This document shows positions 50,315 to 59,645 of a stretch of 64,000 bases of DNA, piece after piece; positions within the stretch are counted from its first letter, which is position 1, and every line of letters begins with the position of its first letter. The translations under genes were made by a program, and so were the position numbers. The notes under the pieces were generated by a model. The model was given only the letters and a program-made list of their open reading frames with translations, did not search any database and was not told where the DNA came from. The DNA lies in the NCBI GenBank assembly GCA_015059545.1, contig SVAG01000005.1, forward strand, positions 19,835 to 83,834, given 5' to 3'. This DNA is from Lactobacillales bacterium (GTDB taxonomy: Bacteria > Bacillota_I > Bacilli_A > RF39 > UBA660).

Positions 50315-50331
50315 TTATTTATCCTTTTTTT
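50309..50331 (+). terminator. Terminator of the ZIP gene
   Basis: GGATAA/TTATCC hairpin with T7, spanning the stop codon; the neighbouring minus-strand gene ends convergently here. Confidence 0.8.
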
Positions 50332-52798
50332 ATGACATAATTTTTGCATTATCAATAATTGTTTGTGGAATATTTACATCCCCTGCTTTATTATAATTTG
50401 AGAATGCTATTGTTGTTTTAAATTTATCAACACCAGAAACAATATCTTTAAAATCATATTCTAATTTAACAATATATCCATCTTTAGTATATACATCAAC
50501 ATTAATATTACCTTTAATATTTGATACATTAGTATTTGCTGATGCTACTAATCCTTTAACATCATCACCTGACATTTTTATTTTATAATGATTATCATCT
50601 ATCTTAGTTACATCTTTCATATTTTGTAATTTTTCTAATATTTTCTTTAAATCAACCATTTGTGATGTTGTACTATCTTTCCACCAAACATCTCCACCAT
50701 ATGGTTGAGTCATATAAGTTACTCCCTTATTAAAATCATAATATATTTGATTAGATATAGTCATTAATCCCATTGTTGTTGTACTTACTTTTAAATATTC
50801 TTTTTGATGAAGTTCATCAACAACACCAGTAGATACCATATTTACAGAAGTACCACTCATTTCCATATCCATTTTAATTTCAATATTATAATTATTAAAA
50901 GATGTATTAAATGTAGTATTTTCTTCATACTTTGTATCTTTTATATCAATTGTGTATTTATATGAATTAGTTAAATCACCGTTAGTAACAACCAAATATA
51001 ATTTATCATAGTTAGAATAATAAGCTGTATCTAAATCTATTTTATCTTTTGATGAAACCAATTCTTTATATTGATTATTTTTAGAACCATATACTTTTAA
51101 AGTAACATATTCTGAATTAACATTTTTAACATTAAGTACTGTTTTATTATTTAATTCAAAATAATCAATTGATCCTGCATTTACTGATAAATCATATACT
51201 TTCTTTTCATTCAAATCTTGTTTATATTTTATATCAAAAATTGCTAAAAAATTATTGTTTGAATATTTTTGAGATAATGTATTATATGCAAGTTCATTAA
51301 TAACATTTATTAAATCTTCTTTAGATGTATTTTTTTGTATATAAGCAAAAGCATCTTTTTCTAAATGAGCTTTCATAACTACATCTTTCCAATTACTTAC
51401 TTTGTTAGAATAAGCATCAAAATATGTAAATAATGCATATCCTGTATCACCTGCATGATTCACAATATCAATTAACTTAGTACTTGTATTTTCTCTATAA
51501 ATACCTGCCCATTCATTTAAAAAATTATTTTTACCTGTTGTTTTACTACTTTTAGCACTAGCATAATTTGCTATTGCATCATATAATTCATCACCTGCTT
51601 TACATCTAGCTTTTGAATTTTCCATACAATATAAATATTGCATATGATGGAATAATTCATGATTATATAACTGAATTAAACTTTCTTTTGAATTAACAAA
51701 TGCTCTTTTATTAATAATAATATATGGGTAATTTATTACTCCATCTTTATCTAAAATATCTAGATAAAGACTACGATTTATTATTTTAGCACCATCTTGT
51801 TCATCATTATAAGATGCAGCTGTACCTTCACTACCAGTATTATATACATATATACTCATAGCACTTTTTAAATTAGACTCTGAAATTCCATATTCTTTAA
51901 GTGCTTTTTTTGCTTTTTTATAATCACTATTAAACAATTTATTATCAACATATGGATCATAAGAATATTTGATTCCAAAATATTGTTCATAATAAGCTAC
52001 TGTTGATTCTAAACCTTTTCCTATTTCTTTAGCATCTTCATCAGTAATTGCATCATCACCAGTTGTTGTATACCAAATTAAAAATTTATTATTAGGTGAT
52101 AAAATAACTTTATCTAAAACATGTTCAGATGGAAGTGTTTCTTCATCACTTAATCTTTTTACTACATAATCAGTATCACTATTAGTTTGTTTTACACTAT
52201 CTGAATCTTTTTTTCCTAAATAAACATTAGATAATGACTTATTTTTTAAATAAAACTTTAAAATATCTTTATCTAATTTATCATAGTTTTCTTCCATTAT
52301 TTCAACTAAATTTAATTGAGATTCAGTTATATAATATTTACTATTTGACTTATATTTACTATCTAATTTATCTGAATCATATGCTAAATAAACTAATTGT
52401 GTAAAATATTTATTAACATCTATTTTTTTATCTTTATAATCCATAACTATCTTTTCATATGAATTATATTCTTCATTTTCATTATTTACTTCTTCTTTAT
52501 CTTCTTTTTTATTATTATCTATATTATCAGAAATAACATTATCTTTCTTATTATCTTTTTCTTTATTAGAATCTTTAGAATCATTATTATTCATCACTAT
52601 TAATACTACTACAATAATAATAGCAATTAATGCAATAACAGAAAAAATAATTAATTTATTTTTTTTATCATTTTTATTACCATTGTTATTTTCATTTATT
52701 ATCTCTGATTCATTATTTAATTCCATTATATTTGTTCCACAATTTGAACAAAATTTTATACCTCCACTACAATCAGTTCCACAATTTGGACAATACAT
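50330..52798 (-). CDS. Zinc-ribbon membrane protein with extracellular HExxH metallopeptidase-like domain
   Basis: 822 aa. A zinc ribbon (CPNCGTDCSGGIKFCSNCG, residues 3-22) sits in the cytoplasm, followed by a membrane helix (about 48-70) and an acidic Lys/Asn/Asp linker. The outer part has a zincin motif HELFHHM at about residue 381, in YNHELFHHMQYLYC, with an acidic segment GDELYDA about 15 residues on. The C-terminal 200 residues form repeating beta strands (MDMEMSGTSVNMVSTG) like those of lipoprotein-type adhesive domains. An extended -10 (TGGTATAAT) lies upstream. It could be a surface protease; the activity is inference. Confidence 0.7.
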   Translation of the reverse strand: MYCPNCGTDCSGGIKFCSNCGTNIMELNNESEIINENNNGNKNDKKNKLIIFSVIALIAIIIVVVLIVMNNNDSKDSNKEKDNKKDNVISDNIDNNKKEDKEEVNNENEEYNSYEKIVMDYKDKKIDVNKYFTQLVYLAYDSDKLDSKYKSNSKYYITESQLNLVEIMEENYDKLDKDILKFYLKNKSLSNVYLGKKDSDSVKQTNSDTDYVVKRLSDEETLPSEHVLDKVILSPNNKFLIWYTTTGDDAITDEDAKEIGKGLESTVAYYEQYFGIKYSYDPYVDNKLFNSDYKKAKKALKEYGISESNLKSAMSIYVYNTGSEGTAASYNDEQDGAKIINRSLYLDILDKDGVINYPYIIINKRAFVNSKESLIQLYNHELFHHMQYLYCMENSKARCKAGDELYDAIANYASAKSSKTTGKNNFLNEWAGIYRENTSTKLIDIVNHAGDTGYALFTYFDAYSNKVSNWKDVVMKAHLEKDAFAYIQKNTSKEDLINVINELAYNTLSQKYSNNNFLAIFDIKYKQDLNEKKVYDLSVNAGSIDYFELNNKTVLNVKNVNSEYVTLKVYGSKNNQYKELVSSKDKIDLDTAYYSNYDKLYLVVTNGDLTNSYKYTIDIKDTKYEENTTFNTSFNNYNIEIKMDMEMSGTSVNMVSTGVVDELHQKEYLKVSTTTMGLMTISNQIYYDFNKGVTYMTQPYGGDVWWKDSTTSQMVDLKKILEKLQNMKDVTKIDDNHYKIKMSGDDVKGLVASANTNVSNIKGNINVDVYTKDGYIVKLEYDFKDIVSGVDKFKTTIAFSNYNKAGDVNIPQTIIDNAKIMS

Positions 52799-52870
52799 AT
52801 TACATCTCCCTTTCTATTTTATAACTAGTATCTATTTAATTATACCATATTAAAATAAAAAGGTATATTC

Positions 52871-54268
52871 TTATTTTATTTTTATACTATATTTACTAGG
52901 ACCTTTTATTGGATTACCTTGTAGATCAAATCTAGATGCATGACAAGGACAATCAAAAGTTTTTTCTATTTCATTAAAAAGTAAATTACATTTAGCATGA
53001 GGACATTTTCTTTTTACGATATATTCCTTATCATCTTCTTTATAGATAATTACATCTACTCCATCTATTTTAGAATATTTAATTTTACTATTTTTATTTG
53101 TAAAACCCTCATAATATCCTTTTAATGTACTAAAACTATCACTTATCATTCTAATTTTTTTCTTACTTCTTTTAGGATCAAACAATTTTATATATTTATT
53201 TTTTTTATTTAAAATTAAATCACTTACTACTTTACCACTTATAACACTATTAGTCATTCCCCATGTATTATAACCAGTTGCAATTATAAAATTATCTTTT
53301 ATATATCCAATATAAGGTATATAATCATTTGTCATGATATCTATATTACTCCATATATATCCTGGTTCTTTTTTGATTTTATTTAATAAATTATTAAAAT
53401 GTTCTTTATCATCTACTTTATTACATAAACCATGTGTTTCACCTAAATATATAATATTATCTTTATAATTTCTTATTGATGTAACAGGATCACTATAACT
53501 AATTAAAGATATGTTATCTATTTTATCTTTATATGAAACTATATATGATTTTTCAAGATAACACTTCAATGGAAAAAAATAAGGATATATAAAATATGGA
53601 TAATTAGTTGCAAGAACTATTTTATTACAAATTATTTTATTATCTTTAGTACTACATACATATTTATCATCTTTATATTCTATATTCAATATATTAGTAT
53701 TTTCATATATTTTGTTTTCATCTATTAAATTGAGTAATCCATCTATATACTTAATTGGATTAAATAAATAAGTATCATCTACACTTATTGAATATAAATA
53801 TTTAAGTATAGGCATATCATTTTCATATACTTTTATTTTATTAATTTCTAAAAATTGTTTTAATTTTTTTATATTTTCTATATCACTTTTATTATCTGTA
53901 AAAACATATGATTTTGTTTTAGTAAAATCACATTCAATATTATTATAATTTATTATATCTTTTATAATATTAAGTGCTTCTAATTGTGATTCTAAATATA
54001 ATGAAGCTTTATTTATATCATAATTATTTATTATATTATTATAAATATTATCTTGTAGATATGTTAATTTACCTGTTGTATTTAGTGTTACTCCACTAGC
54101 TATTTTATTTCTTTCTACAAGTATTACATCTTTATCTTTTAAATTATATAAAATATTTATTCCTGTTATTCCACCACCTATTATTAATATATCAGTAGTT
54201 ATATCATTAGAAATACTAGGATAAATTTTACTTATTTTAGCATCACTCCATATACTTCTATTTTTCAT
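52871..54268 (-). CDS. FAD-dependent oxidoreductase fused to a Rieske [2Fe-2S] domain
   Basis: 465 aa. The N-terminal DAO-type domain has a Rossmann motif ILIIGGGITGINIL (about 27-40), with VILVERNKIASGVTLNTTGKLT. The C-terminal about 90 residues are a Rieske domain with ligands in CPHAKC and CPCH (about 424-446). The layout matches Firmicute proteins of the YhfW type, whose substrate is unknown. There is no NAD motif beyond the FAD site. Single gene after the ABC exporter unit. Confidence 0.88.
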   Translation of the reverse strand: MKNRSIWSDAKISKIYPSISNDITTDILIIGGGITGINILYNLKDKDVILVERNKIASGVTLNTTGKLTYLQDNIYNNIINNYDINKASLYLESQLEALNIIKDIINYNNIECDFTKTKSYVFTDNKSDIENIKKLKQFLEINKIKVYENDMPILKYLYSISVDDTYLFNPIKYIDGLLNLIDENKIYENTNILNIEYKDDKYVCSTKDNKIICNKIVLATNYPYFIYPYFFPLKCYLEKSYIVSYKDKIDNISLISYSDPVTSIRNYKDNIIYLGETHGLCNKVDDKEHFNNLLNKIKKEPGYIWSNIDIMTNDYIPYIGYIKDNFIIATGYNTWGMTNSVISGKVVSDLILNKKNKYIKLFDPKRSKKKIRMISDSFSTLKGYYEGFTNKNSKIKYSKIDGVDVIIYKEDDKEYIVKRKCPHAKCNLLFNEIEKTFDCPCHASRFDLQGNPIKGPSKYSIKIK

Positions 54269-54311
54269 ATTATCACCTATTTTATTATGATAATAATTTA
54301 TAGTTTAATAC

Positions 54312-54339
54312 AAAAAAATATACAATTGTATATTTTTTT
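54312..54339 (-). terminator. Terminator of the ABC exporter operon
   Basis: Perfect palindrome AAAAAAATATACAA/TTGTATATTTTTTT about 18 nt after the stop of the second exporter gene; T-run on either strand. Confidence 0.75.
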
Positions 54340-54356
54340 AATCATAATTTTACAAA

Positions 54357-56063
54357 TTATTTTTGTAAAATTTGATAATATTCATTATTTTTCATTAATT
54401 CTTTATGAGTACCTTTGCCAACTAGTTTTCCATGATCAATTACAATTATTTCATCAGCTAATTTCATTAAAGCAGGTTTATGAGTAATTATAATAATTGT
54501 ATGATCTTTCTTTAAATCATTTAAAATTTTCATTACTTGTTTTGATGTATTAAGATCTAAAGATGAAGTAACTTCATCAAATAATAAAACTTCTGATTTT
54601 GATAGTAAAGTTCTTGCTAAAGCTATTAATTGTTTTTGTCCTGTTGAAATATTTTCTGCATCACTTATTAATTTAGTATTATAACCATCTTTTAAACTCA
54701 TAATATAATCATGAATTCCAACCCTTTTGCAAGCTTCTATTTGTCTTTCATGATTTGAATCTACTAAACTTAAATTTTCTCTAATACTCATATCAAATAT
54801 AAATGGTTTTTGAGTAACAATTGAAACATTACTTGAATATATTTCTTTAGTATAATCGTATATACTTACATTATCTAGTAATATTTCTCCTTTATTTGCT
54901 TTATATAGTCTTAATAATAATCTAAAAATTGTTGATTTACCACTTCCACTTTTACCAACGATTGCTGTAAATGATTGTGGTTTAATTTCAAAACTAACAT
55001 TTTTCATTACTTGTTGTTTTTCATAAGTAAAAGATACATCTTTAAATTCTATTTTTCCTTTAATAAAATCATTGTCATTTAATCCAAAATCTAGCATATT
55101 TTTTGTTTTATAATTTAAAATTTTATAAACTCTATCTACTCTAGTCGAATTTCCTGAAATACTATCTAAACAAGAGAAAAATTGACTAAATTGTGTCTCT
55201 ATATTTTCATAATAACCTATTACTAAAACTAAAGTAGCTACTTCAAAATGTCCTTTTAAAATTAAATGAATTAAAATAAAATATACTAATATTTTTCCAA
55301 ATCCTAAAATAGTAGGAACTAAAACATAAACATTATCATTATATGTTCTTTTATTGAAATAATCTTTTCTCCATTGTTTCTTATAATTTTCTAGATATAT
55401 ATTTAAATCTTCTTTCATATTAAATGATTTTATTTCTTTATTACCATCTAATACTTGTCCCATTAATCCTGATATACTATCTTGATGTTTTCTTTGTCCT
55501 GCTAAATAATAATCTCTCTTTTTCATATTTTTACTTAATGCATAAATCGAAATTAAATTTAATACTAATGTAACTAAACCAATATAAATATTAATAGTTG
55601 ATAATATTATTAAAGCAATAATTATACTAATAAATTTTGTAACTGCATCAAATGCTTGATCAGGAATCTGCATTACATTACCGACATCATTAAATGCCGT
55701 ATTAATTATATATGGTGTTGAAATATTTTTAGAAAAATTCTCATCATATGATGTAACTTTATTTAATATTAGGTGTTGCAATTTATTATGTACAAAAATT
55801 GAATTATTAGCATAAGATACATAATTATAATGATGACATAATACATAAAATAAACTACTTAATAAAAAGATACCTACATATATAATTGTTATTTTATAAT
55901 CTCCATTAGTAGCAAATTCTACTATTTTAGAAGCTGTAAATGGAATAATTAATAATGATATACTTCTTAAAGTTGCTGAAAATAATAAATGAAATAATAA
56001 TTTTTTATTATTAGCTCCTAAACTAAAATATTTTTTTACAATTGAATAATATCTATTAATCAT
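54357..56063 (-). CDS. ABC exporter half-transporter, subunit with intact Walker B and H-loop
   Basis: 568 aa from the ATG at 56063, 7 nt after AGGGGTG; overlaps the upstream partner by 8 nt. Six membrane helices (about 15-310) precede a nucleotide-binding domain: Walker A GKSGSGKST (about 370), Walker B LLFDEV with the catalytic Glu (about 495), H-loop His in IIITHKP. Its signature motif is altered to ISTGQKQ. With its partner it makes a heterodimeric exporter with one consensus and one degenerate ATP site. Substrate unknown; no bacteriocin or regulator genes adjoin. Confidence 0.9.
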   Translation of the reverse strand: MINRYYSIVKKYFSLGANNKKLLFHLLFSATLRSISLLIIPFTASKIVEFATNGDYKITIIYVGIFLLSSLFYVLCHHYNYVSYANNSIFVHNKLQHLILNKVTSYDENFSKNISTPYIINTAFNDVGNVMQIPDQAFDAVTKFISIIIALIILSTINIYIGLVTLVLNLISIYALSKNMKKRDYYLAGQRKHQDSISGLMGQVLDGNKEIKSFNMKEDLNIYLENYKKQWRKDYFNKRTYNDNVYVLVPTILGFGKILVYFILIHLILKGHFEVATLVLVIGYYENIETQFSQFFSCLDSISGNSTRVDRVYKILNYKTKNMLDFGLNDNDFIKGKIEFKDVSFTYEKQQVMKNVSFEIKPQSFTAIVGKSGSGKSTIFRLLLRLYKANKGEILLDNVSIYDYTKEIYSSNVSIVTQKPFIFDMSIRENLSLVDSNHERQIEACKRVGIHDYIMSLKDGYNTKLISDAENISTGQKQLIALARTLLSKSEVLLFDEVTSSLDLNTSKQVMKILNDLKKDHTIIIITHKPALMKLADEIIVIDHGKLVGKGTHKELMKNNEYYQILQK

Positions 56064-57798
56064 TATCAAACACCCCTATTCTACTTGGTGATTTTCTTGA
56101 TTGTAACATTTGATAAATTTCATTTCTTTCAATAAGTTCTTTATGATTACCTATATCATTAATTCTTCCATTATCAAGAACTACTATTCTATCAGCTACT
56201 TTCATTAAATCTGGTTTCTTAGTAATCATAATAATCGTATGATCTTTCTTTAATCTATTTATTAATTTTGGAACTAATTTAGCCGTATCAGGATCTAAAG
56301 AAGTTGTAATATCATCAAGAAGTATTACTTCTGCTTCTGATAATATTGTTCTTGCTATAGAAATCATTTGTTTTTGTCCACCTGAAATATTACTACCATT
56401 TTCTCTTAATATTGTATTATATCCATTTGGTAATGTTTGTATAAAATCATGAATTCCAGCTTTTTTACAAGCTTCTATTTGATGTTCTATATTTGAATCA
56501 ACAAAATTCAAATTCTTTCTTATACTCATATTAAATATAAAAGGTTTTTGATTTACAACTGAAACTATATTAGAATATACATCATTTGAAAAATCATAAA
56601 TATCAATATTATCTAGTGTTATTTTTCCATTTGTTGGTTCAAATAATCTTAATAATAAATTAAATAACATTGTTTTTCCACTACCAGCTTCTCCTACTAT
56701 TGATATAACTTCATTATGATCAATTTTTAAATTTATATTATGAAGAATTTCTTTATTTTTTATTTTTAGTGATACATTTTTAAATTCAACCATACTATAT
56801 ATATCTTTAACATCTAATGTACCAACTTTTACCTCGTTTGAATTATAATTTAAAATATCATTTACTCTATTAACTGCTGTATTTACTTCTCTTATTGTAG
56901 ATGTTGAACTAATTAAATCATTGATATAAGTAACTAAATATTCATGATATGAAACAATTAATACTAAGACACTTACATCAATTTTTCCACCTATCATAAG
57001 TACAATTAAATAAATATATAATAAAAATCTAAATATATATGTTATTACTTTAACATCATTATCTCTGATAGTCCAATAATATCTTTTTGTTCTATAAAAT
57101 TTAGTAAATTTATTTTGAATAACATTTAATTTACCAACTAATTTTTCAAGCATATTAAAAGTTTTGATTTCTTGAAGACCAGAAATAATTTGTGTTAAAA
57201 GTGTACTATATTTATCATCTTGTATTTGTACTTTATTATGATAATAATTTATTTTTCTATCAGAAATATTTCTAACTGATATATATATAAATGTAAATAT
57301 AATTAAAATTAAAGCTAAATAAATATTATAAAAAGCTACTATTACTAAAACAACAATAATTTGAAGTATTCCCATTAAAACTTCTGATATTCTATCATTC
57401 ATATCCCCTATTTTAATTATATCTGAATTAATAGAATTCATTATTCTACCTTTACTTATAAATCTAGTAAAATTATTATCCACTCCAATTAATTTATTTA
57501 ATACTTTTTTTGTAAGTTTATCATAACAATAATTCATATTAAATCCATAAATTTTATAATTAATATATAATGATATATTATAAAGTATATAAACTAATAA
57601 AAATAAACCTAAACTAATATAACTCATACTTGCATCGCCTTGTGTAAGATACTTTATTATAAGAGATGCAACTAATGGTAATAAAATTGAAAATCCTTTA
57701 TAAAAAAAGGCTGATAATATATTTATAACCACATATTTCGTTTTTAATTCTGCTAATTTTAAATAATCTTTTATAAAATTACGATACTCCTTTATCAT
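56056..57798 (-). CDS. ABC exporter half-transporter, subunit with degenerate ATP site
   Basis: 580 aa. Six membrane helices (about 20-305) and a nucleotide-binding domain with Walker A GEAGSGKT (about 375). The Walker B is ILLDDI, with Asp in place of the catalytic Glu, and the H-loop reads MITKKP, with Lys in place of His. Its signature ISGGQKQ is consensus. So it supplies the good signature for the partner's site and has a poor site of its own. Starts after AGGTGATATC, with an extended -10 (TGCTATACT) upstream. Confidence 0.9.
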   Translation of the reverse strand: MIKEYRNFIKDYLKLAELKTKYVVINILSAFFYKGFSILLPLVASLIIKYLTQGDASMSYISLGLFLLVYILYNISLYINYKIYGFNMNYCYDKLTKKVLNKLIGVDNNFTRFISKGRIMNSINSDIIKIGDMNDRISEVLMGILQIIVVLVIVAFYNIYLALILIIFTFIYISVRNISDRKINYYHNKVQIQDDKYSTLLTQIISGLQEIKTFNMLEKLVGKLNVIQNKFTKFYRTKRYYWTIRDNDVKVITYIFRFLLYIYLIVLMIGGKIDVSVLVLIVSYHEYLVTYINDLISSTSTIREVNTAVNRVNDILNYNSNEVKVGTLDVKDIYSMVEFKNVSLKIKNKEILHNINLKIDHNEVISIVGEAGSGKTMLFNLLLRLFEPTNGKITLDNIDIYDFSNDVYSNIVSVVNQKPFIFNMSIRKNLNFVDSNIEHQIEACKKAGIHDFIQTLPNGYNTILRENGSNISGGQKQMISIARTILSEAEVILLDDITTSLDPDTAKLVPKLINRLKKDHTIIMITKKPDLMKVADRIVVLDNGRINDIGNHKELIERNEIYQMLQSRKSPSRIGVFDND

Positions 57799-57837
57799 GA
57801 TATCACCTACTATTAAAGTATAGCATAAAATGTCGAA

Positions 57838-57865
57838 TAAAAAAACTAGATAATTCTAGTTTTTT
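57838..57865 (-). terminator. Terminator upstream of the ABC exporter genes
   Basis: Minus strand AAACTAGA/TCTAGTTT hairpin with a 4-nt loop and T7. It ends transcription coming from the SDR side, about 140 nt after the SDR stop. Confidence 0.8.
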
Positions 57866-57916
57866 CATGCATTTTCTAACTTTTGTTTTTAAATATTTTG
57901 ATTATATTTTCAGTCG

Positions 57917-57933
57917 TCGACAAATTGTCGACA
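57917..57933. repeat. Perfect palindrome with ACAAATTGT core
   Basis: GTCGACAAATTGTCGAC, 8-bp arms around one central base. G+C-rich arms stand out in the AT-rich intergenic region. No T-run follows on either strand, so it looks like a protein-binding site rather than a terminator. TATAAT at about 57901-57906 (minus strand) lies just downstream. Confidence 0.6.
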
Positions 57934-57967
57934 ATTGAAATACTTATTTTTTATAATCTAATTAGGA

Positions 57968-57986
57968 GGGGTACAAATTGTACCCC
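57968..57986. repeat. Second palindrome with the same ACAAATTGT core
   Basis: GGGGTACAAATTGTACCCC, 9-bp arms around one central base, 52 bp (centre to centre) from the first palindrome, about five helical turns. It lies 18 bp after the SDR stop codon. As RNA it could fold, but no T-run follows. Confidence 0.6.
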
Positions 57987-58003
57987 CTAGTTATTTTTCT
58001 AAT

Positions 58004-58936
58004 TTATCCTTTATATTGACCACCATTTATATGCATCACTTGGCCAGTTACATATGATGAATCATCACTTGCAAGATATACAAATAGTGGTGCTATCTCA
58101 TATGTTTCCCCTCCTCTTTTCATAGGAGCATCAGATCCTAGTGTAGGAATTTTATTTTTATTCCAACAAGCAGGTTGAAGTGCTGTCCAAAAGAATCCTG
58201 GAGCTACAGCATTAACTCTTATATTATTAGCTGCTAAATTAGTTGCAAGTGATCTAGTAAAACCTACAATTGCTCCTTTACTTGTTACATAATCTATTAA
58301 TTCTGGTTCTCCATAAAATGTAGTTATTGAACTTACATTTATAATAGAAGAACAAGGTTTCATATATTTTAATACACTTCTTGTTAAGTAAAACATCGAA
58401 TATATATTTGTTTTCATTGTATAATCAAATTGTTCATCACTTATATTAAGTAAACTTTTTTGTTGATATTGTACTCCTGCATTATTAACAAGTATATCTA
58501 TTTTACCAAAATAGTTTATAGTTTCATTAACTACATAATCACAAAAATTTCGATTTTTTAAATCCCCTCTTATTAGTAAACATCTTCTACCTAAAGATTC
58601 AATATATCCTTTTGTTTCATATGCATCTTTATCTTCATTAAAATAAACTATTACTATATCTGCTCCTTCTTTAGCATAACAAATAGATACAGCTCTTCCT
58701 ATACCAGAATCACCACCCGTTACAATAGCAACTTTATCTTTTAATTTACCTGCTACTTTATAATAAGGATTATCAAATATTGGTCTAGGATACATTAAAT
58801 ATTCCATACCAGGTTGAACATTTTGTTCTTGTTTTGGATACTGTATTTTATGTTCTTTACATATCATTCCATATCCACATTCATCAATACACTTTAATCC
58901 ATAATCTTCATCACAATTAAAACATTCAAACTTCAT
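58004..58936 (-). CDS. Short-chain dehydrogenase (YdaD/YhdF type) with Cys-rich N-terminus
   Basis: 310 aa. The SDR core starts near residue 65: AIVTGGDSGIGRAV (cofactor loop), NNAGVQ, the catalytic Ser in INVSS and the YVTSK motif (Tyr-x-x-x-Lys). It matches the long-form SDRs that Firmicutes express as general stress proteins. The first 28 residues hold five Cys and one His (CFNCDEDYGLKCIDECGYG), a possible small metal-binding module not usual for this family. Single gene; substrate unknown. Confidence 0.88.
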   Translation of the reverse strand: MKFECFNCDEDYGLKCIDECGYGMICKEHKIQYPKQEQNVQPGMEYLMYPRPIFDNPYYKVAGKLKDKVAIVTGGDSGIGRAVSICYAKEGADIVIVYFNEDKDAYETKGYIESLGRRCLLIRGDLKNRNFCDYVVNETINYFGKIDILVNNAGVQYQQKSLLNISDEQFDYTMKTNIYSMFYLTRSVLKYMKPCSSIINVSSITTFYGEPELIDYVTSKGAIVGFTRSLATNLAANNIRVNAVAPGFFWTALQPACWNKNKIPTLGSDAPMKRGGETYEIAPLFVYLASDDSSYVTGQVMHINGGQYKG

Positions 58937-58965
58937 ACAATCACTCCCTATTAATTATATGAAAT

Positions 58966-58990
58966 TAAAAAAAATAGAGACTACTCTATT
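58966..58990 (-). terminator. Terminator of the DUF488-like gene
   Basis: Minus strand AATAGAG/CTCTATT hairpin with T8, overlapping the stop codon. Confidence 0.8.
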
Positions 58991-59633
58991 TATTATTTTT
59001 TATTTTAACATATTTATTATTATATTCTTCTTCCGCTTGATCTGCATCACATCTTAAAAAACATGCTTCCTGCCTATAACAATCAAAACATTTACCAGTT
59101 TCTTTTTCTAATTCATTAGCTTTTTGTTCAAGACTTTCACCTTTTTCAAATAAGTATAAAGCTCTTAAAGAATTAAATCCTCTCATATTTGTATTTTTTT
59201 TCATAATTTCTTCTAAATATTCTTTAATATATTCTGGTCTTTCAATATTTTCAATATGATAACCTTCTACTTTAATTTCTGGTACTTCTATATCTAATAA
59301 AATTTCAAGCCATGCTGCTACAATATGTCTATGACAAAATTCTTTGTTATCTTCATAACAAAGCAATATTGAATTATAAAGTTCTCTATAAATTTCTTCT
59401 GGATCTAATTTAGATAATACTTGATTATAATACTCTTCTATATAGTATTTATTATTTTCTTCTTCAGAAACAACTCCAATATTATCATGCCAAATTTTCC
59501 AAAAAGATAATTTAGGCGCTAATTTTGGAAAACATTTACCATTGTAACCAACATCTTTTCCACGATTGCCTGAAATAGCAAATGTACTATATAAATCTGA
59601 TTTATAATTTTTGTGACTACAAGTAGATATCAT
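58986..59633 (-). CDS. DUF488-like protein with Cys-rich tail
   Basis: 215 aa. The N-terminal half resembles the DUF488 family: TFAISGNRGKDVGYNGK (about 17) and LLCYEDNKEFCHRHIVAAWL (about 88-107), which has the family's Cys and RH pair. Residues 185-205 add a cysteine cluster (CFDCYRQEACFLRCDAD) that may bind a metal. Function unknown. It lies 12 nt after pepT and is co-transcribed. Confidence 0.7.
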   Translation of the reverse strand: MISTCSHKNYKSDLYSTFAISGNRGKDVGYNGKCFPKLAPKLSFWKIWHDNIGVVSEEENNKYYIEEYYNQVLSKLDPEEIYRELYNSILLCYEDNKEFCHRHIVAAWLEILLDIEVPEIKVEGYHIENIERPEYIKEYLEEIMKKNTNMRGFNSLRALYLFEKGESLEQKANELEKETGKCFDCYRQEACFLRCDADQAEEEYNNKYVKIKNNK

Positions 59634-59645
59634 AATAACCTCCTA

